The position numbers and the translations under genes were made by a program. The notes below the pieces were generated by a model. The model did not search any database, was not told where the DNA came from, and worked only from the letters and a program-made list of their open reading frames with translations. Below are positions 34,424-44,085 of a stretch of DNA of 62,000 nucleotides, in pieces. Source of the stretch: Adiantum capillus-veneris (taxonomy: Eukaryota > Streptophyta > Polypodiopsida > Polypodiales > Pteridaceae); contig CM043944.1 of NCBI GenBank assembly GCA_014529385.2, positions 59,779,268-59,841,267 of the forward strand, written 5' to 3'. Every line of letters begins with the position of its first letter. The stretch's first letter is position 1.

Positions 34424-35638
34424 GCTTGAGAACTTTTGCTTTGCATAGTGGGCTGATTGTGAATGAATCCAAAACAAAGGTTATGCTTGTGAAAACCAAC
34501 CATAGGAAGAAGCCATGCATTGTGTACAACAATGAGACACTTGAAGTTGTTGAGAGCTTTAAGTACCTTGACCTTGAGGTTCCGTCCAATCAAAAGTGGC
34601 ATGAATGTACTATGCATCGTTTGGAAGTAGTAAAGAGAGCATATTATGCATTTGAGAACATGTGTAATGTGGGAAACATCAAATTTTGGGTTCTCAAGAA
34701 GTACCTTTTTTTATGCATTGGTGACATTGGTTCTTCTTTATGGTGTTGAAGTGTGGGGCGGGAGCATCTCAAAGTCTACTTGGAAAGAGTTTGAGAATGT
34801 CCAAAAGTGTTTTCTTACAAACTTACTTTCTCCAAGTGAAGACACAAACACCATATATGCTCCTACTTCTTGAATCGGGATCTCTTCCATTGAGGTTATG
34901 GGCATGGAAAAGGTTGTGGAGTACATGATAAAGATGCATCAAAACCCCTCACATCGACTTCTTACAATTGCATGGGAAGCAAGCAAAAAAGTTCAAAAGA
35001 CGCATAAAAGCAAGATCTTAAGCACGGGATGGATACAAAACATAAAGAAGTGGTTTGGGAGATGGGATGCATTACACTTGCTACAAGATGCTTCAATTGA
35101 CTCCCAAGTGAATGAAGCTTTTCTACAACACCAGTGTATTACGGCTTGGGAGAATCCGGTGGGTCACGCTTCATACATTACACCACCCATATTGTCCCCA
35201 GCTACAAAACCATGTTCTTCGCTGAAAGAGGAAACCGTGCTCACACTTACATGCTTGAGCCTATCCCCTTCTCAACGATACGCATTGTCGCAGTCATCCG
35301 ACTTAGCTCCCATTCCCTTCGATGTGAGACAGGGCATTGGGGCAATGGAGAAGAGTCAAATTGACTGTGCACATTATGCTCACTGCAAGTTCGAGAGTTT
35401 GAGTACCACACACTACTAGAGTGCTCAGCTTTTGGTCACATCCAAACTTGCTTCTCTCACATTTTTAGCCATGACTTAGGCCTACACACTTTCCTCTCCC
35501 AACCACAGTGTGAGCTCCACATTGCAACTCTCATCACCACAGTTTTGAAGCATCAAGAGTCACTCATCAACCATATACATACTACATTACATATAAATTT
35601 GGTCCCATAGGTCATATTTGACCTTTGAGGACGATATT

Positions 35639-35681
<43 letters not shown>
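34389..35681 (+). mobile_element. 5'-truncated LINE bracketed by (CT)n tracts
   Basis: LINE ORF2 C-terminal sequence fills the space between (CT)n at 34389-34420 and (CT)n at 35643-35681, both in the same orientation. The 3' UTR is only about 32 bp and runs straight into the second tract; there is no poly(A). The bracket may be a target duplication in a microsatellite, or the element's own tail plus chance. Confidence 0.6.
34426..35610 (+). pseudogene. LINE reverse-transcriptase C-terminal fragment, frameshifted
   Basis: Successive frames read LHSGLIVNESKTKVMLVKTN, VESFKYLDLEVPSNQKWHEC, VLLYGVEVWGGSISKSTWKE, then KTHKSKILSTGWIQNIKKWF, RAHTYMLEPIPFSTIRIVAV and a CTLCSLQ...HTLLEC zinc-like motif, ending at TAG 35608-35610. 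These follow the FADD box region of non-LTR reverse transcriptases. The pieces lie in at least three frames, so several indels are present. It is a different LINE lineage from the 11-18 kb element, judged by its distinct C-terminal text. Confidence 0.8.
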
Positions 35682-35682
<1 letters not shown>

Positions 35683-35886
35683 CCCTACTCTCTCAAACAT
35701 GCATGCACACACATGATCAAGTATACACTCTCTATATTATGTGTTAACACAATATTACATAGTACAAGAGACAGTTGTTGCCACTATTATTCTCTCCCAC
35801 TAGCATGTAGTGTTTATGAAAAGTGTATCTCAACACTTAGCCTTGCGACAATTGACATTCAAAATAGCTAGCTCAAGAAGGAAGAA

Positions 35887-35935
<49 letters not shown>

Positions 35936-36569
35936 GAGGCCTTAGAATGTGAACCACTTTATTATTTCCCTTTTAGTTCTACCTTGGTTCTTGGTTGTTT
36001 CGTGAGTAATACTATCACCAATTTGCGGTTTGGATCTTCATCAATTCAACAAAGGTATTCTTTAATGGCTCCTACTAATGTTCAATACATTTCTTCTTTT
36101 TATCGATTTTTTAGAAAAGTTAGTAATATTTTTTCGTTTTTCTCATTTTGAGAGAGAGGTTGATCATTGACGTCAAGATAGGCCAACATCATGCATGTTT
36201 GTGTATGCATCTTGAGTGTATCTCATCACTATTCACTTTCCTTGCAGTTCTAGCTGCATTAGACTGGCCGAACTCTTTAGCATTTGACTTGGCTATTTGT
36301 TGGTATGGAAAAGGACTCCTTTTGTACAAGTAGAATTCCAATTATGTTGTGGTTCTTGGTATATCTCTATTGGCTATTTGATTAAGCATCCATGTATATG
36401 CATTACAAATTATTGTAGGTGACATTGAATAATGTGTCACATTGGACCTTGGATAGTGCGGACACCACCTGATACTTCTGGGAGCTTATTTTATTGATGG
36501 TGATGTTCATTTTTGTAGCTTGACATACATTGAGAGTTGGAATTTATGTGGCTTGACATACATCTCTCT
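35682..36569. other. Non-coding interval
   Basis: Contains the GA tract above and AT-rich sequence. The ORFs here arise from or flank the microsatellite and show no domain. Confidence 0.5.
35889..35931. repeat. (GA)n microsatellite
   Basis: About 21 GA units. Confidence 0.95.
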
Positions 36570-36782
36570 CACTACAAGAGGTTCTTTAGCGTAGCGACAC
36601 TCGTAGTGCGACACTGAAATGTGGAAAATTATCGGTGTTGCTATAGAAATCGCTATTTTCTTTGTTACATTGCGACACCTATAGTGACGTCAACCCTGTA
36701 AAAATAATCCGAGAGTGCCAAAAACTCAGATCTGTAGATTTGAATTTCAATGCTCTGCAAAACAGATATACTCGCCCCTCCC

Positions 36783-36843
<61 letters not shown>
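36783..36843. repeat. (CT)n(CA)n microsatellite
   Basis: Direct reading; CT part to about 36809, CA part to 36843. Confidence 0.95.
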
Positions 36844-36847
<4 letters not shown>

Positions 36848-36935
36848 AGAGGATGGAGAGCCAGGTATGCTCCCTCCCTCTCCTCTCTCTCATGTTTCCT
36901 TTCCCTCTTTCTTTCTCTCTCCCCCCCACCCACCC

Positions 36936-36943
36936 ACACACAC

Positions 36944-37012
<69 letters not shown>

Positions 37013-37020
37013 GAGAGATA
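36936..37020. repeat. (CA)n, (GT)n, (GA)n compound tract
   Basis: A short CACACACA and the following GTGTGTGT are complementary, then (GA)n. With the tract at 36783 this places CT/CA and GT/GA arms in inverted order 100 bp apart. Confidence 0.92.
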
Positions 37021-37357
37021 AAGAAAGTAAAGAGAGAGAGAGAAATGAAATGAAATATTATATTAAACATCTTCAAAATGCAAAAATGATTTATGAGACC
37101 AATCTGATAAACTCCTTGTGAATCTAATCTAATGTTTGCGTTGTTCGAGAAAGTAGTGCATCGATCGGTGAAGAGCTTTGTCAATGTCCACCTTTGTAAA
37201 TAGACGTACTAGGCATCTCTCATATAACACTAGAGTAGTCTTGATCCGCTGATGGAGCCTCGGTTGATGTCGTGGATGTCTAGCTCTCCCGAGCTCAATG
37301 GCTCTATCAACTAGTATATCTTTAGTATGGATGAGAGATAGAGAGTAATATATAGAT

Positions 37358-37360
<3 letters not shown>

Positions 37361-37401
<41 letters not shown>
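37361..37401. repeat. (GA)n microsatellite
   Basis: About 20 GA units. It is followed to about 37640 by degenerate TTTAGGTTTAGAATTTAG-type sequence. Confidence 0.93.
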
Positions 37402-37404
<3 letters not shown>

Positions 37405-37696
37405 TAGGTTTAGAATTTAGTTTTTATATTTAAGTTAGAGTTTAGATTTATATTTAATGCTAGAGCTTTGTATTTAGGTTTAGGATTTAATTCTATATTT
37501 AAGGTTTAGAGCATAGTTAGGGATATTTAAAGATAGTTAGTGATTAGAGCGTAGGTTTTGATTTAAAATTAGATTTTGGATTTATTTTTTATATTTAAGT
37601 TTAGCTTCAAGATTATAGTTTAAATTTAGAGTTAGATTTATGGTTATGTTCGTAGTAGTTTGCATGTATCTCACATGAGTTTAGGTATGTAGCTAT

Positions 37697-37756
37697 TTGC
37701 AAGCTCACATGTGCAAACGACTCGCGGACAAGCCGTTTGCGCATGTGAGCTTGCAA
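37697..37756. repeat. 23-bp inverted repeat, 14-base loop
   Basis: TTGCAAGCTCACATGTGCAAACG pairs with 37734-37756 with a single mismatch. The GC-containing stem stands out from the AT-rich surroundings inside the CACTA element. Confidence 0.9.
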
Positions 37757-38376
37757 GTAAGTATAGAGCAATGATTGTAAGCGAAACCACCGTTTTACGA
37801 GGTGCGTCATGCGAGAGTGCAGAGGCTTCTGTGGAGTGCTTTGATAAAGATCTCTTTTACGTTCCCAAGATGGAGTTCAAAAATGAATTTATACGCTTTG
37901 CTCTCTAACTTCTCTATTTTTCTCTCTCTCTTTTTGTCTATCTCTCTGTTTCTCCCTCTCTTTCTCTCTATGGATGTGGCATTAGGTTAGATAGCTGTCA
38001 ATGGCACAGTACCTCAGAATGGAGGCAGGCATGTAATGTGCACAACAATCCTTCGAACAAGTAGCTGTTGTGAAGAGATGTTGAGCAAGAAGTATAATAA
38101 AGAAGCTCTTCTTCAAAGCACTCTAGAGAAGCGGGAGCACTCTCGCACTACACACACTACAAAACGATGGCTTCACTTACAACTAAGCTCTTCACGTAGT
38201 TTACACTAGGGAATGGGCTACATCTGAATAAGAGGCAAATGGGTTTTGTCCACTACATGCATTGTCATGTAGATGTGGGTGTGTAGATTTCTTGTACCCA
38301 CAAATTTAGGCATTGACAAATAAAGACGAGAATTTAACCCGGTGGTTTTGATCTCCATGCACCTCTAGACCGAGGT

Positions 38377-38736
38377 GTGCGGGGACTGTGTAATCAATGC
38401 AAACATGCTGTGCGATGGACAAGACACGTTTCTTTGCAGCACGTTTGCGAATTTGGCGAGTTTGGCCCATCTATTATAGATTGGATTGTTGCCAATTACA
38501 ACTCATCGGACTCTGACGTTGGCAAACAGGCAGCAATTCTACAACCCAATAGACGTGTGCGCAGGTGCTTTACTCAAGCAGCATACGTGAGGCCACAAGA
38601 TGCAGCCTCTGACAACTCCGAGGGTGATCATGCAGAGCACATTCCCAACGAGGCTATGTTTGAGCCCGAAATTGACAAAATGATCGAGACGATCAAGGAT
38701 TTAGAAAGGCTTATCTATAACGACCGTGAAAAGTGA
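38377..38736 (+). CDS. Unrecognised 119-residue ORF inside the CACTA element
   Basis: The frame opens at a non-ATG start (the first codon is GTG) and reads GEFGPSIIDWIVANYNSSDS, then an acidic stretch and a C-terminal helix (EIDKMIETIKDLERLIYNDR), ending at 38734-38736. It precedes the transposase remnant by 440 bp. It may be a piece of a second transposon protein, or captured host sequence. I do not recognise it and cannot show it is expressed. Confidence 0.3.
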   Translation: MRGLCNQCKHAVRWTRHVSLQHVCEFGEFGPSIIDWIVANYNSSDSDVGKQAAILQPNRRVRRCFTQAAYVRPQDAASDNSEGDHAEHIPNEAMFEPEIDKMIETIKDLERLIYNDREK

Positions 38737-39180
38737 GGTCAATACACCACTGTATGAGGCCAGGAACGGAAAGTAAAAGAGATCATTTAATCTGTACGTG
38801 CGTCCACTGGCGTAATGCACTCGCTTCAAACATGTTTCACTAAAGAAGGGAAGCTTACTGGTTTGAAGTCACACGACTAACATAAAATGTGTCGTGTATG
38901 TTTGAAGTGAGATAGATCTTAGTGCACATTGCGTGACATATTTGTGTGTAGACTTCAATACCATTGGTAGACTTGTTTTGCAGTTTATTTTACCGGTGGC
39001 CATTGAGGGTTGTTTGTCCCCTAGTGTCCGCACTACAATCTACAAACTTGTGAAGTTGGTGCAATGGATCGCCCATAAGGAGCTTGGGGGGTTTTTGTCC
39101 CCTTGCTAACCATTCAAGTACATCTTCTTATTCACATAGTTGATGGGGTGAAAATAGCAGGCACAGTGCATTCCATATGG

Positions 39181-39417
39181 ATGTTCTTTTTAGAACGTTT
39201 CATGAAAGCGCTCAAGGGATATGTGCGTCAGAAGGCACGTCCGGAGGGTAGCATGACAGAGGATTGGCTGGTTTGAGAGCCCCTAGTTTACATTGGAGAG
39301 TGGCTCTCTGGAGTTTATCGTGCCCAAGATACACTTTGGCGCACCATAGATGATGAGTGCATATCTGGGATTGTGATGTGCAATCTCGGTGTTGAAAAGA
39401 AAATGCGAAAGATCTAG
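39181..39417 (+). pseudogene. CACTA transposase C-terminal (DUF4218-like) remnant
   Basis: The frame reads MFFLERFMKALKGYVRQKAR, PEGSMTEDWLV, a TGA at 39274-39276, then EPLVYIGEWLSGVYRAQDTL and stops at 39415. The pattern of an ERxMKxLKGYVRxxARPEGS block is characteristic of DUF4218 in TNP2-type CACTA transposases. Only this region is recognisable; the catalytic part is absent. Sense orientation agrees with the element as drawn. Confidence 0.82.
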
Positions 39418-40074
39418 AGGCTAAGATCAATCGATTATGCATGCTTCACAATCCAATGATGCAAAAGTAGATTTTGTAGTACAAGGATGTAAAGCAAGAG
39501 CGAGAAGGAAAACGAATCGAGTAAAGATAGGGAAGACGGACACTGATGCATTATGTTTTCATAGCATGTATCTGGAGATGACGTTTGTACGTCAATTTTG
39601 TAACTATTGGCCAACGATGTGTTTTTTCAATAACGACAATCGTGTTGTAACTAGTACATTTTGGTCAAAGCTTAACAATCAAGTTATTTTGCTTATGACG
39701 TGTATAATTTTGTCAATGTATTACTTTTGCCAATTCACTTTTGTCACTTCTGCATCTTACTTTTGAAAACTTTGTGTTCAATATGGTTGGTTGATGGGGT
39801 GGCAGGGCAATGTATGCCTTGCCACCAAAAAAATTTATTCTCGGACGTCGCTATATAGTCGCTATTTTTGGACCTGCAACATCTCTATATGCGTCGCTAA
39901 CTTGAGAACTACAGAGTCGCTATGTGCATCATTATATAGCGATGCATATAACGACGTCCATAGCGACGCACATAGCGATGTTCTCTTTGCGACGCTTATA
40001 GCGACGTCGGGAAAAAAAATGTTCCTGTGTATTTTCGTCGCTAAAACCATCACAAGTGTGAAGAACCTCTTGTA

Positions 40075-40086
<12 letters not shown>

Positions 40087-40154
<68 letters not shown>

Positions 40155-40155
40155 T
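40087..40155. repeat. (CT)n(AT)n microsatellite at the CACTA right edge
   Basis: CT to about 40112, then AT. It begins at the 3-bp target duplication TCT. Confidence 0.93.
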
Positions 40156-40428
40156 ATATACAAACACACTCTTTACTTGATATTAACTATGGTTTGAGGA
40201 AAAACTATTGATTATGGTTCAATTGAGTAGATGATGATGTTATAGTGTAAGATACTGTGGAGTGCATGAATTATTGAGTCCATCTTAGATAGATAAATAG
40301 ATAGATAATAGAGAGAGAGGACTGGGGTGGCTTAAATGCACTCTCCTTAATACACACCACCCAACTCTAAATGACATCAAAGAGCTTTTATTACTTTGAT
40401 CTACCATAGTCTCTTTGTGTGTGCGCCA

Positions 40429-40430
<2 letters not shown>

Positions 40431-40496
<66 letters not shown>
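40431..40496. repeat. (TA)n(GA)n microsatellite
   Basis: Direct reading; about 18 TA and 14 GA units. Confidence 0.95.
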
Positions 40497-40498
<2 letters not shown>

Positions 40499-40639
40499 GT
40501 GGCGGTGGTTAGGGATGACAATAAGGGAGAGATATAGAGAATGTAATGTGTGTCATGAGAAGATATAGACAAACACACATACACATACATAAAAAAATTA
40601 TGCAAGTCACCATGTAACGCAGTCCTGCCACATACTCAA

Positions 40640-40720
40640 GATTGGCTCGTTGGTAAGAGTGAGAGTGAGAGTGAGACCCATCGTAGGTGGTTCACACAGC
40701 TCGTAACTGAAAAAAAAGAG
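40640..40720 (+). mobile_element. Possible tRNA-derived SINE or tRNA-like fragment
   Basis: TTGGCTCGTTGGTAAGAGTG resembles the D-arm/A-box of a tRNA, and 40 bases later GGTTCACACAGC weakly resembles a B-box; an A8 run follows at about 40710. The cloverleaf does not close, so this is not a tRNA gene. Low confidence. Confidence 0.25.
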
Positions 40721-40744
40721 AGAAGAATTTGCATGCCTACCCGG

Positions 40745-40746
<2 letters not shown>

Positions 40747-40801
<55 letters not shown>

Positions 40802-40820
40802 TGAGAGAGAGAGAGAGAGG
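40747..40820. repeat. (GT)n(GA)n microsatellite
   Basis: About 22 GT units then interrupted GA, 0.3 kb upstream of the PPR gene. Confidence 0.95.
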
Positions 40821-41116
40821 AAATCTGCTTAATTATCTATGATTTACCCTTTTTTTTGGGCTGTAGGTCACACGTACTCTTCCTCAGATCAATAGAGGCT
40901 GTCACGATGACTAGTTTCACCATAGCTTTGACACAACGATGCGCAAACACCACAGACGAAGAAGGTGGAGAACATGCAAGAGCTTTACTATAGCATGGCA
41001 GGATAACAAATGGAAGCTCTACTATGAAAAGAGGACACCGTGGAGCTCTGCATTGAAAAGGGGCAAACGGCTCACGCTTCACACCTTTATGGAAACGTGT
41101 GTAAGAACCGCTGTAT

Positions 41117-44026
41117 TTGTACACACACATGCACGCCGCACACACACTCAGATTGGTTTTCTCTCTCAGCACCACTGGTTTTGTTCACAGAGAAGCAGCG
41201 GTGAAGGCTACACAAGCAAACATGGAGAGGAACAGAATGAGTCTTTCTTTTCTGAGCTCACTTAAAGACTGTGCGAAGAAGAAGGATTTGTACCAAGGCA
41301 GTAGGATACATGCTGATATTCGTGATAGTGGGTTACTTGAAAAGAACGCGTATTTAGGGAACATGTTGATCAGCATGTATCTCAAGTGTGGTGCACCTGT
41401 CAGGGCGCAACAAGCATTTGACGAGCTTCCTGTGCGGGATGTGGTCTCATGGAACGCTCTGATTGCAGGATATGCCCAACAGGGGCAGGGTCAGGAAGCT
41501 CTGGGCTGTTTTCAGCAGATGCGTAGCGAGGGCCTCTCTCCAGATGCAATCACCTACGTGTTTATCTTGAAGGCATGTGGCTCTATGCGAGATACTGATA
41601 TTGGCATAAAAATTCACGATGACATTGTTAGTCAGGGGCTGTTGCAAAAAAATGTCGTGCTTGGCAATGCCTTGGTCGACATGTATGCCAAATGTGGTGC
41701 ACTTCAGAAAGCACTAAGAGTGCTTGAGGAGCTTCCTGTCCGGGACATCATCTCTTGGAATGCATTGATTGTGGGTTACGTGCAACAAGAGCAGGGCCAT
41801 ACAGCTCTAGGCTGTTTTCAGCGGATGCAAAGTGAGGGCCTTTCTCCAGATGCAATCACTTACACGTGCATCTTGAAGGCATGCGGCTCTATGCAAGATG
41901 CTGAAATGGGCACAAAAATTCACGCTAATATTGTTAGTCAGGGGATGTTGAAAAAAGATATCGTGCTTGGCAATGCTTTGGTCGACATGTATGCGAAATG
42001 TGGTTTACTTCAGAAAGCACAAAGAGTGCTTGATGAGCTTTGTATCCGGGATGTCATCTCATGGAATGCATTGATTGCAGGATACATGCAACAGGAGCAT
42101 GGCAAGGAAGCTCTGGACTGTTTTCAGCGGATGCAAAGCGAGGGCCTCTCTCCAGATGCAATCACCTACGCGTGCATCTTGAAGGCATGTGGCTCTACAC
42201 AAGATGCTGATATGGGCATAAAAATTCACGATGATATTGTTAGTCGGGGGTTGTTGCAAAAAAATGTCGTGCTTGGCAATGCCTTGGTTGACATGTATGC
42301 CAAATGTGGTGTACTTCAGAAAGCACGAAGAGTGCTTGAGGAGCTTGGTATCCGGGATGTTGTCTCGTGGAATGCACTGATTGCGGGATATGCTCAACAG
42401 GGGCAGGGCCAGGAAGCTCTGGGCTGTTTTCAGCAGATGCGTAGCGAGGGTCTCTCTCCAGATGGAATCACCTACGCGTGCATCTTGAAGGCATGTGGCT
42501 CTACGCAAGATGCTGATATAGGCATAAAACTTCATGCTGACATTGTTTGTCAGGGGATGTTGAAAAACGATGTCGTGCTTGGCACTGCCTTGGTCGACTT
42601 GTATGCCAAATGTGGTTTGCTTCAGAAAGCACATAGAGTGCTTGAGGAGCTTTGTGTCCGGGATGTCATCTCCTGGAATGCACTGATTGCAGGATACACA
42701 CAACAGGAGCAGGGCCAGAAAGCTCTAGGCTGTTTTCAGCGGATGCGATGTGAGGGCCTCTCTCCAGATGCAATCACCTATGCATGCATCTTGAAGGCAT
42801 GTGGCTCTACACAAGATGCTGATATGGGCATAAAAATTCACGCTGATATTGTCAGTCAGGGGCTTTTGAAAAACGATGTCGTGCTTGGCAGCGCCTTGGT
42901 CGACATGTTTGCTAAATGTGGTGCACTTCAGAAAGCACAAAAAGTGCTTGAGGAGCTTCCTGTCCGGAATGTGGACTCTTGGAATGCACTGATTGCAGGA
43001 TATGCCAAACAGGAGCAGGGCCAGAAAGCTCTTGGCTGTTATCAGCGGATGCGGAGCGAGGGCCTCTCTCCAGATGCAATCACCTATGCATGCATCTTGA
43101 AGGCATGTGGCTCTACGAAAGATGCTGATATGGGCATAAAAATTCACGATGATATTGTTAGTCAGGGGCTGTTGAAAAAAGATGTCGTGCTTGGCAACGC
43201 CTTGGTCGATATGTTTGCTAAATGTGGTGCACTCCAGAAAGCACAAAAAGTGCTTGACGAGCTTTCTGTCTGGGTCGTCGTCTCTTGGAATGCATTGATT
43301 GCGGGATACGTGCAACAGGGGCAGGGATGGGAAGCTCTGGGCTGTTTTCAGCGAATGCGAAGCAAGGGCCTCTCTCCGGATGCAATCACCTACGCATGCA
43401 TCTTGAAGGCATGTGGCTCTATGCAAGATGCTGCTGTGGGCATAAAAATTCACGATGAAATTGTTAGTCAGGGGCTGTTGCAGAAAAATGTCATGCTTGG
43501 CAGTGCCTTGGTTGATATGTATGCCAAATGTGATGCACTTCAGAAAGCACAAAAGGTTCTTGAGGAGCTTCCTGTCCGGAATGTGGACTCTTGGAATGCA
43601 TTGATCGCAGGATATGCGCAACAGGGGCACTCCCAGGAAGCTTTAGGCTGTTTTCAGCGGATGCAAAGTGAGGGCCTCTCTCCAGATGCAATCACCTTGA
43701 AGGCATGTGGCTTTACGCAAGATGCTGATATGGGCATAAAAATTCACGCTGATATTGTTAGTAGGGGGCTGTTGAAAAAAGATGTCATGCTTGGCAATGC
43801 CTTGGTCGACATGTTTGCTAAATGTGGTGCACTTCAGAAAGCACAAAAAGTGCTCGAGGAGCTGCCTGTCCGGAATGTGGACTCTTGGAATGCACTGATT
43901 GCCGGATATGCTGAACAAGGGCAGGGCCAGGAAGCTCTGGGCTGTTTTCAGCGAATGCAAAGCGAGTGTGTCTCTCCAAATTCAGTCACCTATACTTCTG
44001 TCTTGAAGGCTATGCTTACATGTTGA
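41117..44026 (+). CDS. PLS-type pentatricopeptide repeat (PPR) protein, eight near-identical 102-residue modules, no E/DYW domain
   Basis: Plant PLS-type PPR proteins bind organellar RNA one base per motif and often guide C-to-U editing. The frame is 969 codons without introns. The first ATG is 41117; the ATG at 41222 (MERNRMSLSF) may be the true start. After a partial module (to residue 107), full modules start at 41438, 41744, 42050, 42356, 42662, 42968, 43274 and 43580, and a partial ninth at 43874. Each is 35+36+31 residues: P (SWNALIAGY...GLSPD), L (AITYACILKACG...) and S (VVLGNALVDMYAKCG...). Module 8 lacks four residues (YACI). No intact E or DYW domain follows; the frame ends at TGA 44024 inside an L motif. 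No clear transit peptide can be judged. It could be a functional truncated binder or a decaying gene. Confidence 0.9.
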   Translation: MYTHMHAAHTLRLVFSLSTTGFVHREAAVKATQANMERNRMSLSFLSSLKDCAKKKDLYQGSRIHADIRDSGLLEKNAYLGNMLISMYLKCGAPVRAQQAFDELPVRDVVSWNALIAGYAQQGQGQEALGCFQQMRSEGLSPDAITYVFILKACGSMRDTDIGIKIHDDIVSQGLLQKNVVLGNALVDMYAKCGALQKALRVLEELPVRDIISWNALIVGYVQQEQGHTALGCFQRMQSEGLSPDAITYTCILKACGSMQDAEMGTKIHANIVSQGMLKKDIVLGNALVDMYAKCGLLQKAQRVLDELCIRDVISWNALIAGYMQQEHGKEALDCFQRMQSEGLSPDAITYACILKACGSTQDADMGIKIHDDIVSRGLLQKNVVLGNALVDMYAKCGVLQKARRVLEELGIRDVVSWNALIAGYAQQGQGQEALGCFQQMRSEGLSPDGITYACILKACGSTQDADIGIKLHADIVCQGMLKNDVVLGTALVDLYAKCGLLQKAHRVLEELCVRDVISWNALIAGYTQQEQGQKALGCFQRMRCEGLSPDAITYACILKACGSTQDADMGIKIHADIVSQGLLKNDVVLGSALVDMFAKCGALQKAQKVLEELPVRNVDSWNALIAGYAKQEQGQKALGCYQRMRSEGLSPDAITYACILKACGSTKDADMGIKIHDDIVSQGLLKKDVVLGNALVDMFAKCGALQKAQKVLDELSVWVVVSWNALIAGYVQQGQGWEALGCFQRMRSKGLSPDAITYACILKACGSMQDAAVGIKIHDEIVSQGLLQKNVMLGSALVDMYAKCDALQKAQKVLEELPVRNVDSWNALIAGYAQQGHSQEALGCFQRMQSEGLSPDAITLKACGFTQDADMGIKIHADIVSRGLLKKDVMLGNALVDMFAKCGALQKAQKVLEELPVRNVDSWNALIAGYAEQGQGQEALGCFQRMQSECVSPNSVTYTSVLKAMLTC

Positions 44027-44085
44027 AGGCATGTGACATCACGCAAGACACTGACATTCATGATGAGATTCTTAAATCAAGCTAG
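44023..44085 (+). pseudogene. Out-of-frame continuation of the PPR L motif
   Basis: A frame overlapping the PPR stop reads LKACDITQDTDIHDEILKSS and ends at TAG 44083-44085. The ancestral L motif therefore ran on. A small insertion repeating TTGAAGGC near 44002-44030 seems to have caused the frame change. Nothing like an E or DYW domain follows even in this frame. Confidence 0.7.

Larger units (their letters stand above)
36570..40077 (+). mobile_element. CACTA (EnSpm-type) DNA transposon, degenerate
   Basis: The left end CACTACAAGAGGTTCTT (36570-36586) matches the reverse complement of the right end (40061-40077) at 16 of 17 bases; only the terminal base differs. TCT flanks both ends (36567-36569 and 40078-40080), the 3-bp duplication expected for CACTA elements. 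Subterminal regions carry many copies of GCGAC/GTCGC motifs in both orientations (36586-36700 and 39850-40050), typical of transposase-binding arrays. Inside lie a DUF4218-like transposase remnant (39181-) and several microsatellites. At 3.5 kb it is a deleted derivative. Confidence 0.82.

Noticed and set aside
36662-37184. ORFs reading THTHTH, VCVCVC and ERERER
   Set aside because: Translated microsatellites.
37420-37640. Interstitial telomere repeat (TTTAGGG)
   Set aside because: Only degenerate TTTAGG/TTTAGA-type words occur, with no run of perfect units.
42059-43960. Long minus-strand ORFs across the PPR gene
   Set aside because: Antisense of the repeated modules; their periodicity is inherited from the sense frame.
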